Assembly (NCBI GenBank): GCA_029449245.1
Contig: JANATF010000014.1
Span: 562,501 to 626,500, forward strand
Direction: 5' to 3'
Length of the DNA: 64,000 nt
Origin: Mortierella alpina
Lineage: Eukaryota > Mortierellomycota > Mortierellomycetes > Mortierellales > Mortierellaceae
A program made the translations under genes and the position numbers. This document shows, piece by piece, positions 50,301-62,373 of this stretch. The stretch's first letter is position 1. Each line of letters starts with the position of its first letter. The notes below the pieces were generated by a model that did no database searches, was not told the DNA's origin, and saw only the letters and a program-made list of their open reading frames with translations.

Positions 50301-52578
50301 ACTCCAGGCTGACGTTATTCTGCGGCGTATCCCGTGCTCCCCGCTGGAACAGGAGATCGGAATTGAGGCCACCGGCACCTTCAACCGTATCAACAATTAC
50401 AACGGCATCGTCGGTTCAAGGATCATCGTCGGTTCAAGGATCATCACCTACCATCAGTAGGAAATCTTCCTCCAACACCCTTGCTCAGAGCGGGCCAAAC
50501 CATAACCTGCTTCCTAAAATACCAAAAGTTGATTTTGAGAGGGAAACGCTGTTACAGGGAAGTCTGATAGCGCCGGACTTTGAAGACAGGAATTTGACAG
50601 GGACTACGATAGCCAGCCAGGGTTACCTTGTAACCGAGATTGACAGCGCTAAGACTCAAGTGTTGACGGAGGAACCAAAGCCGAGCAAGCCGAGCAAAAC
50701 CGTTTTGGACCAGGTAGTTATACGTCTTTGCTATGGGTCAAAGCCTCGCGGTGAAGCTGGAAGTTGATGTAGCTACTGAATTTAGTGCGCGCTTTTACCA
50801 TAGGTTGTGCCGGATTCTGTCAACATCGCGACGCGCAAAACGCTCTCGCCTCAGCGCGCCAAGGCGAACCTGCTGGAATTGCCAAAAAAAGTGGATGCGG
50901 TGGCTTCGAATGCATTGCAGCAGGCGGTGCAACAGCAGCAGCTTATGCCCTCAGGTGGAGCTATCGTTAAACCCGGGATGAACAGAAGCAACAGCAGTCA
51001 AAACATCTACTGGATGAGCTCCTCCGATGCGTCGGCAGGAGGCCTTGGCCATCGGGCCTCGTTAACTTCTTTAGAGTCTTCAGCTTCAAGTGTATTCCCG
51101 AAGTCAAGGTCTACCGCTGTGTCCCAAGGCTCGACTCATACAGGATCCCCTTCGACTGTGACATCGCACACCATGGGAAGCATCAACGGATCAAGTCTCG
51201 CATCTGCACGTCTGACATCGCCGTCAATGTCATCTCTTCCTCCGTTCAGCCATGCGAGCGATAGCGGCCGAAGCCATGGTGGTGGCATTGAATTTGTGGA
51301 GGAAGAAGTTGAAGAAGAGCCGGATTTATCTGTACCCGTGAGCAAGGAGGGCCACATGCTCTCGTCGATATTGAGACCAGTGCCAGTTTCGTTGCTCAAT
51401 TACCGCTGCGGTATCTGCTCCCACGGCATTATGGCTCATCAGCAAGTCTACCGATGCGAAAGATGCTCACTCTTTGTCCATGCTGGGTGTATGGAGGAGT
51501 TACTATATCCCTGTGTACCTCGTGGATTCGATGAGTCTGGCATCTGCTGGAGTGTTCTTCAGATGTGGGCAGGTCTCTTGAAGGGCTATAGGTCAGGCAT
51601 CATCGCAGGACAAGTCTTCCAGCCACCGCCTTACCCACAGTTCCCATCAGCAATGCACGCGCAAAGCCAGAGGCACAGTCCGCGAGAATACGGGCACACG
51701 AAGCAACTGTCGAGCAGCGGAAGCGAAGGCGAAAAGGAAAGCAGGGATCGTCTTTCTTGGGCCACTATCCGAGGCTGGACTAGCAGGAGTGGCAATGTCA
51801 CAACCAGCCCTAGTATCAGGAGTCCTGGCGCGTTCTCGCCGACCATGAACCGTGCTTCTGCCAGTGTCGACCAGCTAAACTTGCAGCAGCAGCAGCAGCA
51901 ACCTTATACGCGCGCCAGGAGTGGGACAACGGGGAGCACTCAGAGTGATACGGTTCGGTTTCATCGGGACGTGTTTTTGAAAGGCGTGGAAAAGGAAGCC
52001 AAGGTATGAAAATCGAACAGTCTGTGGTTTGAGACAACAGGGGTGGGTGAGACGTCGAGTACAAACGGCCGTATTGTTAGAGTTTATTCCTGTCTCCTGT
52101 GCTTACCTTCGCTCTGTCTTATTTTTAGCCGTTCATGTCCTCCTTCACAGAGTCGCAGGCCTTCGTGCAGTTTGTGCAAGACCGTGTTGATCGGTCCCCA
52201 GGAGATCCTGAGATCATGTTTTTCGACGAGGTCATCAAAGCAAAAATCAACAGGTCAAAGTTCAGACTGGGCAAGGAGGAGACCAAGTTCCTAGATGTAA
52301 GCGCGCGCTTCAAAGTAACGACACTAAAAGGGTCAAATGATGACTGACAGCCGCCACATGATGATACCGTAATGCAATGCGGGGGTCGCTAATCCTTCTT
52401 TCGCTTTACGTTATGTGTCAAATACATGTAGGACCCGAGCTACGGTATTCAGAATACTGAGAAGGCAATAGCCCCTTCTGGAGAATCGCGATACTATGGT
52501 GAGAAACAGTGCCTTTGGCTCAGATTCGATTGAGCTTACGTCTTACATGCAGCGTTTCGCCCATGCTTCGCATGCTAA
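47325..52578 (+). CDS. DENN-domain protein with C1 zinc finger (Rab GEF-like)
   Basis: DENN modules are mostly GDP/GTP exchange factors for Rab GTPases. Thirteen exons: 47325-47775, 47872-48195, 48282-48595, 48683-48874, 48972-49336, 49365-49572, 49659-49718, 49807-50025, 50102-50713, 50804-52003, 52129-52296, 52432-52498, 52553-52578; 1,401 aa. uDENN starts at RIADYFFMVGLRDD and resumes at FCFPGELSFKF. cDENN: PLFRCLAAEDIVTIME, then SEGRIIFVSSYLGMLTLA and WQGVYIPILP. dDENN: DVFLKGVEKEAKPFMSSFTE, then SQAFVQFVQDRV. Between cDENN and dDENN is a C1-type finger (YRCGICSHGIMAHQQVYRCE, then RCSLFVHAGC, then C at +8), possibly diacylglycerol-binding. Large Ser-rich linkers surround it. The tiny last exon ends -CFAC, CaaX-like; that exon is the least certain. 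Confidence 0.88.
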
Positions 52579-54223
52579 TCGGCGTTTTGTCATGATGGTA
52601 CTGACAAACCCCTTTCTCTATATTTTTGCACCGCCTGCGCCCTAGAAAACGAGCTGCGTAGGTTCCCTGCAAGTCTAGATCCCACATATTTATAGAAGTC
52701 AATTACACTTGCGAAGTATTCTGTCTATCTCCCCGGCGGTTTTCGTGTAAGTACTGTACCGAGCTGTACATGGTGTAAGCGGTGAAGGGTAGTTTTACAG
52801 AGCATAGGAGACGCAGCTACTGCGTCCGCTAGGAAGGACGGAATAAATATTCTCAGCGATGACAACAAATCAACGAACAACAATGCCGATGAACGTGCAG
52901 CAGAGTGCTCTCGGGCGCGTGTGACAAAAATGGGGCTTCTTGAAGATCATTCTCGGCAACAAAGTTACCGGATTTCACCAAGCAAGGGGGTAGGGTCGGG
53001 GCTCTCCTTATTTGGCTCGCTGTGTTTCTCAGTGCCATTAGTGTGGAGAGTCTCGAGACAAGCTGAGGTATGTGTCAGTGAAGGATTCGCATGTTGTACC
53101 ATGTTGCACTGCTCCTCTTCTGCTTCCTGTCCAGCAGGCATGTGGGAAACAAGACGTAGCTTCTGTTTACAATTCAGTGTTACAGTGCCTCCACTCTCCG
53201 GGTATAGATAATGAGCGCCAGTTCAGGCTCACACGACCAAGAATAAGTCTGCTGCATGCCAGCATTACTGCACCAGGCAGAACTCAAAAAAAACGAGTAT
53301 GTATGTACACTTTGGGCCAAGCTCCCCTTGATCCGCCTGATGTTTCTTCCCCTCTGCGCCAAGCGCACCGAACGTACTTCGCACACGACAGTCCGTCCGC
53401 CTTGCCTGTCGGGTGTCCAAGAGTTCTTGCGCCCGCCTGCGAGACGGAGAGCAAATGGAGCAGAGCCAGGTACAATGGGCGGATACGCTGCAGCAGAATA
53501 AAGTGCGACTGACTTCTATTTTTCATTTATTTCGTGCAACGCGAGTGGGTCGAGGATATTTTTAATCTTTTTGGCTGAGGGCAAGAGGGCGGCTGTTCAT
53601 CTTCCGCCAGTGGCTCTGTCCTCACGTTCCTCACCCCTCTCCCTTTTGCTAGTTTGCTCCTGGCACGCATGAATGACCTGTTTACCGGGCGTTTTCTTGC
53701 CCTTCCTTTTTCTTTCCCGGTGTTCTTTTTTGATCGTTTGAATCTGATGGTTTTAATACTACTCTACTCGAGGTATATATATAGATGGACCTACAAGCCA
53801 GGGGAGTCTGCACCTGTCGTGTGCACTTTGTATAATTCCGTCTACTGAATACTACTCTCCACGGTCGCGCAATACAATCAAGGAGTTCAAGAATATCGAC
53901 ACACCATCCAGCAAGACTCCGCACCCTTGTCTGTTGTACACCACACGACCTCAGCGAAAACACGCCCAAGGAGAATAAAAGGAACGGCACCAAGGCCAAC
54001 CCCCTCGCACCTCTCTTCCCTTTTTCCCTTTCCTCTTTGTCACTCTCATTTGTCGCCCTCTTCCCTTCTGTACCTCTCGCTCTCTGTTTTCTTCCCCCTT
54101 CCACCCTCTCCGTACAGCCTCGCTTACGCCGCCCTTCCTTGACATCTCTCGCTCACAGTCTCATCTGTACTCTTACGCCCGTCTCTTCCCCTCCTTCACC
54201 CGAACAAGCATCTTTCTCACATC
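52579..54223. other. Gene-free stretch and CotH promoter/leader
   Basis: 52,579-53,760 holds only motif-free ORFs. A TATA-like GGTATATATATAG lies near 53,772; from there to the CotH start at 54,224 there is no ATG except one right beside the TATA box. 54,000-54,200 is strongly C/T-rich. The likely CotH core promoter is therefore 400 bp upstream of the ATG, by the same logic as WOPR. Confidence 0.45.
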
Positions 54224-56528
54224 ATGAGGCAGTCACTGACTTTGATTGCCTTGCTGGCGGCATCAGCAATTGATGCTGCTCAGGTCACCTTCCGCGTTGT
54301 TGCGCCCGGTGCCACCAGTGTCCAGGTGTCCATCAACGGCCAGGCCACTGCCCTGACCGCTGCTGACCCTTCGACCCCATACTTTACTGGTGCTGCCGAG
54401 GCAGCTGATGGAGCCAAGTACAAATACGTTATTGGTGGTACTGCCGAGGCCTTCGATCGCACGCTCAAGGCTGGCATCGCCAGCACCTACAACGACTTTG
54501 CCAACCGCCCAGTCACATATGCTGATATTCCTGAGCTGCCCTGGCCCATTGAGAACGAGGTAAATGGCTGAACCATTAATTGTTTTATGTCCTGTTAACT
54601 ATCAAATGCGGGGACACGAGCACGGCACCACACGCGCAGTTGTAAGACAGAAAGAGTTTGACCAGCCCCCTCCCTCAGGGGTAAAAAAAAAAAAAAGACA
54701 ACGTACCGGTCAGCCCCAGGTCAGACAGCAAATGGCTGGCTGTTTCAATCGGACATATAATGGGGCGCTTCAGTCTGCTGCAAACACCAGCAACGGTCAA
54801 GTTCTCTCAGCCCCCTTTTTCTATATTCATTCTCTGGCTTCGTTTCTTTGTCGCCCTCTCCACACGACCACGGGCGCGTCTGTTCAACACCCCACACGAC
54901 CACACCAGCAACACGCAAATTTGCACACACTCAGACGCACGCGCGCACGCACACACTCACACGCACACACACGCACACACACGCGACGCACAACCCGTGC
55001 ATACATTACGTGACCATGGCCACTGCTCATTTGACATAAGACTCGTTCCTAACCGCCCCATGTCTCTTGTTCACTTGCTCTTCTCCTGCAGCCCCAATGG
55101 ACGCGCTCTGGTCCCAAGCAGTCCCTGTTCGACTCCAACTACATCCCCACCATCTGGGTCACCGCCGACCCCGCAAAGGTCACCAACCTGGTGACCAACG
55201 TCCCCAAGGAGAAGATCACCGCCACTTTGACCATCTTCACCGCTAACGAGGCCAAGACCTTCTCTAACGTCACCTTCGGCCTCCACGGCGCTGGAAAGAA
55301 GAAGAACAACGCCAAGCAGAGCTGGAACTGGCGCCTCTCCACCGGCGAGACCTTTGCCAACCGCGACTTCTTCAAGCTTCGTCACATGGAGGAGGATCCT
55401 ACCCAGATCCGTGAGAAGTTGTATGCTGACGCTGCCCGTGCCCTCGGCACCTACGCCAACGAGGCCAACATGGTCCGTCTTTTCATCAACGGCGAGGGAT
55501 ACGGAACCTTCAACTTGCTCGATGACATCACCGAGTACTCGTTCCCCGCTGCCATGTTCTACGCCGGCAAGCCCCCAGCACAGATGGGCGCTCTCTTTGA
55601 CGGTGGTTCCGGCGCCAGCTTTGCCTACTCGCCCACCGGCGCTGAGTACTACTCCTGGGTCAAGAACCCTGCCAGCCCTGAAGAGGTCTTGGCCATTGGT
55701 CCTCTCTGCGAGGCCTGGAGCAAGGTTGTCAAGACGGACGATGCTCAGATTGCCGAGTTCAGCAAGCAGTTCGACATTGATCACTTTTTGAGATTCATGG
55801 TCATGGAGTACTTGACCGGTCACTGGGACGGATACTGGGAGATGCAGACCAACGATGGTGTCTACCGCGACCCCACCCAGAACAACAAGTGGTACTACAT
55901 CGGCCAGGACTTTGACGCGACCTTTGGAGTCAACATCCCCTCGCCTGACCCTAACTTCTACGCCTGGTCCTACAAGCAGTACCCTACCGCCTACCCTACC
56001 GCTGTCATGATCAACGGTCTCCTTGAGAACCCCACGCAGCGCGCCACCTTTGAGAAGTACTTGACCAAGACTGTCGAGATCCTCTTCAACAACGTCACCT
56101 TGACCAACCGCATCATGAAGTACCACGACTTCATCCTCCCCGACCTCGAGTGGGACCGCAGCATCACCCAGCGCTCGCCCGGTATCAACTTTGGATGGAC
56201 CTTCCAGCAGACCAAGGACAACTTGGTGCAGGGAGTTATGGCTCCCAACGCCAACGGCGGCGGTGCCCAGTTCGGTTTGATTGAGTGGATTACCAAGAAG
56301 TCCGAGGCTGTTGCCAAGGAGTTTTCTATCACCATCACCAAGACTCCCGTTGGACCTCCCGCCAACTCGACTGTGCCCCCTGCAGTCCCCTCGGGCGGTA
56401 TCACCACCGGTAGCCCCTCCATCGAGACCCCAACTGCCAAGCCTTCCAACGGTGCCGGCATGGTCTCTCCCAAGGGTTTGGCCACCTTTGCCCTCGTCGG
56501 TGCTTCCTTGATGGCGCTTTTGTGCTAG
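54224..56528 (+). CDS. CotH-family protein, secreted and probably GPI-anchored
   Basis: CotH proteins are kinase-like; bacterial CotH phosphorylates spore-coat proteins, and Mucorales CotH3 is a cell-surface adhesin/invasin. Exons 54224-54559 and 55092-56528 give 590 aa. Signal peptide MRQSLTLIALLAASAIDA. An N-terminal beta-sandwich-like segment (QVTFRVVAPGATSVQVSING) precedes the CotH domain. The domain has NVTFGLHGAGKKKN, then WNWRL and FKLRHMEEDPTQIREKL, with ANMVRLFINGEGYGTFNLLD. The family hallmark MQTNDGVYRDPTQNNKWYYI is at ~363, followed by QDFDATFG. A Ser/Thr/Pro stalk and hydrophobic C-terminus (GLATFALVGASLMALLC) suggest GPI anchoring. Strong C-ending codon bias suggests high expression. 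Activity and role here are not known. Confidence 0.92.
54917..54992. repeat. CA-rich microsatellite inside the CotH intron
   Basis: ACGCACACACTCACACGCAC-type repeat in the 532-nt intron (54,560-55,091). No role is evident. Confidence 0.7.
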
Positions 56529-57006
56529 ATTGGTTGAGGAGCAGTTTTTTTTTAGCCCCTCCCTCCCCCTCTTTCGTAGTGCTGTACGAGTAATGTTTAA
56601 AAAAAAATATAATAGCATCTCCTACTAGACGTGTTGCGTTACATTTTTTTTAAAAAATCGATGCAAGATCATCCGGCATGCGTCTGATCTGCAGGATACA
56701 TATCTCGACCATGCAGCAAATAGTACATCACTCGACTTGGCGATGACATGCAGACAATGACTGTCAAAGCGCGTCTGGAATTTGAAAATCAGCAAGAGCA
56801 CAGCTCCGTCTTAACTTTTTCGGTTTTCTATTGTCTGTTGACTACTGTAGTCTAGGACTGCGGGCATGAAAGACTAAAGAATGTTTATTGTAATCAGCGA
56901 CAGTCGAGAGAAGTTGGGGGGGGGGGGGGGGGGGAGGGGGGCTCATATCAAAGTTGGTCAAAACACTTGACGTGAGCATTTTCTTTCTCGCCTCTAGTGC
57001 ACTATT
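56529..57006. other. Convergent spacer between CotH and acyl-CoA oxidase genes
   Basis: 3' UTRs of both genes. AAAAAAAATATAATAG near 56,600 is A/T-rich. A G19-A-G6 run occupies 56,916-56,941. No ORF with motif. Confidence 0.5.
56916..56941. repeat. G19-A-G6 homopolymer
   Basis: Nineteen G, one A, six G, about 65 bp beyond the acyl-CoA oxidase stop codon. Could fold as a G-quadruplex on plus; read as C-rich in the oxidase mRNA. Length may be affected by sequencing. Confidence 0.8.
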
Positions 57007-59330
57007 TCACAGTCGTGCCTGCATGGTGTGTCCCTTGAGACCCTTTGGGTTCGTAAACGGGCGAATATACTGCTCATACCCGTCGACCACCTCCGTCCTA
57101 TTCAATGGCTCACGCGTCGCCATCTCCGTGTACCGTTCATAGACGCGTCCATCAAACGCGCCAATCGCGCTGTTCAGCAAATAATCCGGGTACGCAAACG
57201 CGTCCACGAACCCCACCGCGTTCGGTCGCACCTTCTTCTCCATCAACTCCATGACCGCTGCCCCCAGCATGGACACGTGCTTCGCCTCCAAATAACCCGA
57301 CGTCAGGAACTCGCCTGGCTTCTCGTGAATTGTATGCAATGCAAATAGATCCGACAGATCCGTCAGGGCCTCCTTGGCGACCTCAGCGAGTGGAGGGACA
57401 ACCATCCCCTCAGGCTGAGGCATCTCACCACGGATACCCAGGATAAAGTTCTGGACCATGATCAACTGACAGTGCGCCACTGAGACATTGTAAATGTCCA
57501 CCAGCATCGAGTTCCAGGTACGCTTCTCCACATCCAGCGCATGAACAATCTGCGCAACCAAAGAAGCAGCGCGGTGGCCAAACGCCGCCAACTGGAGCTC
57601 TGGGTTATAGAATTGAGCTGGAGTGGTCGCGGGACATTTGAGCGACGGGTTCTCCAGATAGGTGTTCATGTATGCCAGGGTCGGGTTGCTGATCTGGCTG
57701 GCTTGGAACTTGCCAGAGTCACGCTTCACCACCAGTTCGCGGAAGGACTTGAAGAGATAGCGGCCAGTTTGTTGCGTGATCATGTAGTTATCGCCCTCCC
57801 ATGTTACATTTGGAACTACAAGTAGGAAAATAATGGAGCGGAGGGTTTAGAGGCGCTCAGGGCTTCCTTTGAGAAAGTGAACCCCCTTCCCCCCCTCCTT
57901 CCTCCTTGCATTACATATTGGATGCCTTACCATAATCCTGCAACATCAAAGGCAGTCCTGAGAACACCGAGAAGCCATGTCCGCCACAAGCGCGTCTGCA
58001 TACCTCAATGGAGCCAGCCGCCATGGTGGTTGTCAAAGACTTGAGACCCGAGCTCGAGGCGTGGACATCGGCCAGCATGGAAAAATCACCCGAGGCCATA
58101 TTCTTCATGTTGAGGTGATAGAGTCGCATCATCTCCTTGCTTGTAAAGAAGCAAGCATAGACCGCCGCAATGATTGGGAACAGTCGATACTGCTGCGTCG
58201 AGTAGTCGATCACGGCTGTCTCCACGGCCTCTCCACCCAGCATCTTTGGCGAATCGTTATCAACAAACTGACGACGGATGGCAGAGTAACGGGTGGCGAT
58301 CGTCACTGCCTTACCCATGCCCTGACGAGCTGCGGCTATCAACGAAGCTCGAACAAGGACCATAGTTCCGTAGGAGAGTTTGTCGTTGGGGGGTTTGATG
58401 TACTCGCCCGAACCGGGTTTGATGCTCGAGAACTTTGCAAGAAGCGAGATTCGTGGAACGCGATAATGATCGAACCACATACAGCCGTTATCAGTGGTGT
58501 TGTAACTATCCCCAACCAAGCAAATTTGTGGTCAGTCATCCAAAACATCCATTCAAGAAAGAAAAACACCAAACATAATGATTCTTTTTATCCTCAAAGC
58601 CCTACCCGAACTTGGGCCCAATGTCTCCAGCCATGACACCGGGAAGCAAAGTATGATCCTCCATCGAGCGAATGGGCACAATGAACGCATGCGGCCCATA
58701 ATCCTTGCCGGCAGTGATCAATCGAGCCATGACAACCGCATGGTTCGCAGCCTTGCCCAAACCGCCAATCCACCACTTGGATGCGGTCAAGTATGGCGTA
58801 TGGATCTCAAACTGGTCCGTCTCCGGGATGTAGGTTGCTGTAGTCTCGATCCCTTGGACGTTCGACCCATGACCCAGCTCTGTCTGCGCATAGCAACCAA
58901 TAATCTCATATCTCTGAGCAGGCTTTAGAAACTTCTCGAGTTGCTCATCCGTGGATTGAGAGGCCAACGTCGGCATGAACATGCTCCTGTGTAATCCAAA
59001 GGGTCCGGGTTCGTCGATCAGGGACTCGGCCTGTATGCACTCTTCAAGCGTCCACTGGTGTTTCTGAGAGAGTCGGACGATCGCATGATCCTTGCGTAAC
59101 GCGGCCGCAAAGCGCTCGGCTCGGCCCCGAAAGTAGCGGTTGGACTTGTCGAAGGCGGGTTCGTTCTCGATCAGAGCCAGAAGACGTTCTTGACGCTCCA
59201 GGTATAGTTCGCCGTAGAGAAACGTCGAGAGCTCGTGGGTGCTGAAGGAGGTCTTTGAGCGCTCCTGGGTGAGGAGGTCGCTGCCCTGAGGCTCTGACGG
59301 CGGGAGGTTGGGGAAGCGGAGTGCAGACAT
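57007..59330 (-). CDS. POX1: Peroxisomal acyl-CoA oxidase
   Basis: FAD enzyme for the first step of peroxisomal beta-oxidation, making trans-2-enoyl-CoA and H2O2. Three exons (59330-58606, 58505-57931, 57815-57007) give 702 aa. N-terminal helical domain ERQERLLALIENEPAF; FAD/substrate region CYAQTELGHGSNVQGIETTA, then ASKWWIGGLGKAANHAVVMA; GGHGFSVFSGLPLMLQDYG across to VTWEGDNYMITQQTGRYL. In that last block the Glu (~residue 440) is at the position of the family's catalytic base. The C-terminus -ARL matches peroxisomal targeting signal type 1. Family naming is firm; chain-length preference is unknown. Confidence 0.95.
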
Positions 59331-60036
59331 TGCGAGTGGAGGGAGGGTCTAGGTATGGGGCTGAATGCGGTTGTGGATTGAAATGGAGAGAAGGAGAGGG
59401 AGGGACAGGCACGAATGAGAAGAGGGAAGGAGGGGACGAGGGAGGAATGAAGGACGAGAGGAATGGAATGAATAAAGAGATGGGCACACTGGACGAGTGC
59501 CGCGGAAGACTGTGAGGGGCTGAACGGGCAGCGAAACAAGCCGAGCAAATGGCATTCGCAGCCGGCGTGTGCACAAGTGCATATGCAACAAAGCGCGATC
59601 GCTATTTAGTAGTCGCACTCGCACCGTGTGCTTAATTGGCAGGTCGTCAACGATCGACCACGGGTGCGTTCGCTACACGCGTGCAATCGAGTTGCAGGCG
59701 GGCCGGAGATGCGCACTGGCTACTTGTATCATCCCCTAGCTGACACGGCCACCTTCCCACAGTGCGAATTTTAACCTTGTTTATGGACTTCCCCACAAAC
59801 TTTTGGGGGTCCGCCTGGCCTGAGTGCCATAGTCACTGATGCCGAATGATGTTGCTCTTGTGCTCAAACTCGACGACTAAAAAGGTCATCGCTCAATACC
59901 GCCGACTTGTTCTACCAGAGATGCCGGTTGCAATAGTCACATGCATTCGCAATCCGACGCAACGTTTGCATGTTGCACCAGTGGAGGCAGAAAAAAAAAA
60001 GTAAAGAAGTGGTGTTCAATGCACGTCCCTACTTCC
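59331..60036. promoter_or_regulatory. Acyl-CoA oxidase promoter region
   Basis: Upstream of the oxidase is a purine-rich plus strand (59,340-59,480), pyrimidine-rich in the direction of transcription. ORFs overlapping it on minus are low-complexity by-products. No oleate-response-type element was confidently seen. Confidence 0.4.
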
Positions 60037-60128
60037 CTAAACAACAGGCATTCCTGCCTTGTGCCACAACGCGTACACTCCGAGTCCCACGAGCACGAAT
60101 CCACCAGAGAGAAGCATCGTCGATGGCT

Positions 60129-60159
<31 letters not shown>

Positions 60160-62373
60160 GAGAGTAGTTTCGTTAGCACTTAACACAGCATCCATGTATC
60201 ACGCATACGAAGCAAGTCTGCCATACCTGGTTTACAAATGGTTGGTTCCTCTTGGCGATTGGAAACACAAATTGAGACCATGAGAATTGAGTGGTTGACG
60301 GTAGCCACGGTGACGAGTCTACTGTTGATTCCATGGACTTGTCGATGCCGTCTTTTGATCTCTCCTTCTCTCCATCATTCCGCGTCGTGTCAGTTGAGGT
60401 GCTTGTGGACGACGCAGTTGGGGTCAACGTTTCAAGTCGACTGTTGTTGCTGCCCTTGCGCTTCATGTCGTCAATTTGCTGCAGAGACTTGAGCTCTGCT
60501 TTGGTATCATCCAGTTGCAGGATAAGCCCGTCCACTTCCTTGGTGAGTTTCTCGACCACTTGGGCCTTCATATCGTCCGCCTGTCGTAGTGACCGAATCT
60601 CCAGTTTGAGTTCCTCGAGCTCACCCTCCATCGCACGCTGATCCTTGCCCGATCCTGTCTCTAGCTTGGTCCACAATTCGTCAAGTTCGCTCTTGTGTTC
60701 TGCCGTGAGTGCTGCTTTCTCCGAGTCGGCTTCAAGGACTAGCCGCTCCAACTCGGCACTGTGTTTTTCTTCTAGTTGTTCAACACTTTCAAGAGCATCA
60801 TCCCGCTCCTTTCTTGAAGACTCCAGTTCCTGAGCGTGCTGCACAGTCATCTCCTTAATCGTGTCCTTGACCCGCTCCATGTTCAATCCAGCCTGAAAAA
60901 GTGCTTCATGATTTTGCTGTAAGCCTCGATTTAAGTTATCATTGGCAGCTCGAAGAGCCTGGAGTTCAGCCTCGAGTCTTTGAATTTGTGCTGTCTGTTG
61001 CTGTAAGCAAAGTAAAGGAAATACTCGAGAGGTCTCATTAGGCCATGATCCTTTTCACAATCATTCAAAAGTTATAACTCAATATAGCTCACCTCATTTT
61101 TCTCCTTCAGCGCCTTTTCCATCTCGATAGCCGACGCATTCATAGTTTGACCGCCTGAAGTATTGGTTCCACCAGACTGCCTGTTTGAAGGTACTGCAGT
61201 CGATCCTACGGTACTGTCGGTCTCTCGGCCATTGACAACAAGCGATTTCTCCAAGTCAGATAATCCCTGCTTCAGAAACCCAAGATCGGCATAGGTTTCT
61301 TGTGAGCGCAGGAGCTCGTTCTGCAATCTGGAGAAAATCAGGTCCATGTTGTCGCTCTGCCCTCCGTGCGCAGAGAATGAGTTTGTCTTGACAGAGTTGA
61401 CCCCGGATCCTGATGGCGAGGACTTGAGCTTTGCATGCGAACTGTGTGAAGTATAAAACAGGGGGTCAACACTGAATCATGCGGAAGTAAAAGCCAATTT
61501 TTTTTTCAACAGGACATACTCTTGAGGCGAGCTCCCTGGAGTGGGGTATGTCATCCGCGATATATATATCTTGCAGGAGACTTTTTCGTGCAGTACTAAG
61601 CGAAGACGATGTCCAGCAAGCCGTCAGTGGTTGGTCATTTCTGGATATGCACGGTTGTTCCTTGTTCACAGTCAGGACAAGAGTGGGAGTTGTTGCACCC
61701 AAAGATAATATATGAACCTCCTGGAGCAAATACGACCCCTGTCATGCTTCGGCCCGCGTGGTTGATATTGTGTTCCGTTGTTCGTGCGTACGATGTATGA
61801 CGATGTATGGGCCAATTCGTCATAGAGACAGTGGTTGGAAGTAGTGTCGTGCAATGGAGTGGCAGAGGAGCTGACTTACAGGCACCGTTCTCGTCCATAA
61901 TATCGATTCCGAACTCGAGGTTGTCGTTTTGGTTCAATTCGAAGGGTTCGCTCTCCGTGTTCTCAGGGCAAAGTCGCTTCCCGTTCAAGAACGTTCCGTT
62001 GCTAGACTTGAGATCCCGAATATAAACCTACCCAAAGTCCAGACGTACAAATACATGGCTGTCAACTGACGAAGAATTGGGTCCGTAAAACGGTGTAGAC
62101 AATGTCTCCATTGCGCCTTCGTACCTTGCCAGACTCTGACCAGACTTCGGCATGGATGCGACTAAGTACTTTAGAGTCGAAGTAGCCATTTGATGGGTGA
62201 GGCGCGGTGGTGACTCCTGTTTGGCGACCAATCTTGACTTTGGTCTGCTCCGGAAGCTCCAAGGACTTGAGCTGGAAGGACTCATTGATGGGCTCGAGCA
62301 CCAGGATTGGATTGCTGGAGGAGGCTTGGTGACGACCATTTATGGTAGACATTATTGTGGAGTTGCCGTTCAT
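60037..62373 (-). CDS. Tail-anchored FHA/coiled-coil protein (SLMAP/Far9-Far10-like STRIPAK subunit)
   Basis: SLMAP/Far9/Far10 proteins are the membrane-anchored FHA subunits of STRIPAK phosphatase-kinase complexes; fungal members act in cell fusion and development. Six exons (62373-62125, 62027-61880, 61595-61520, 61441-61093, 61000-60227, 60126-60037) give 561 aa, phases all consistent. FHA domain (~20-140): KVKIGRQTG, DSKVLSRIHAEVW, YIRDLKSSNGTFLNGKRL, then DNLEFGIDIMDENGALLHEK completed by the 76-nt exon 3. Coiled coil ~300-470 (AELERLVLEADSEKAALTAE). The last exon gives a single C-terminal helix SGGFVLVGLGVYALW plus seven residues, a tail anchor for ER/nuclear envelope. A downstream ATG at 62,352 is an alternative start. 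Confidence 0.9.
60129..60162. repeat. (GA)n microsatellite at a 3' splice site
   Basis: 34 bp of GA repeats with one GC interruption. On the minus strand it is a (CT)n tract ending directly in the CTAG acceptor of the last intron of the FHA gene, i.e. it is that intron's polypyrimidine tract. Confidence 0.85.

Noticed and set aside
55071-56618. 515-aa minus-strand ORF opposite CotH
   Set aside because: It is the antisense shadow of a strongly biased coding exon; it is Gly/Val/Leu-rich with no motif, while the plus strand has a complete CotH domain.
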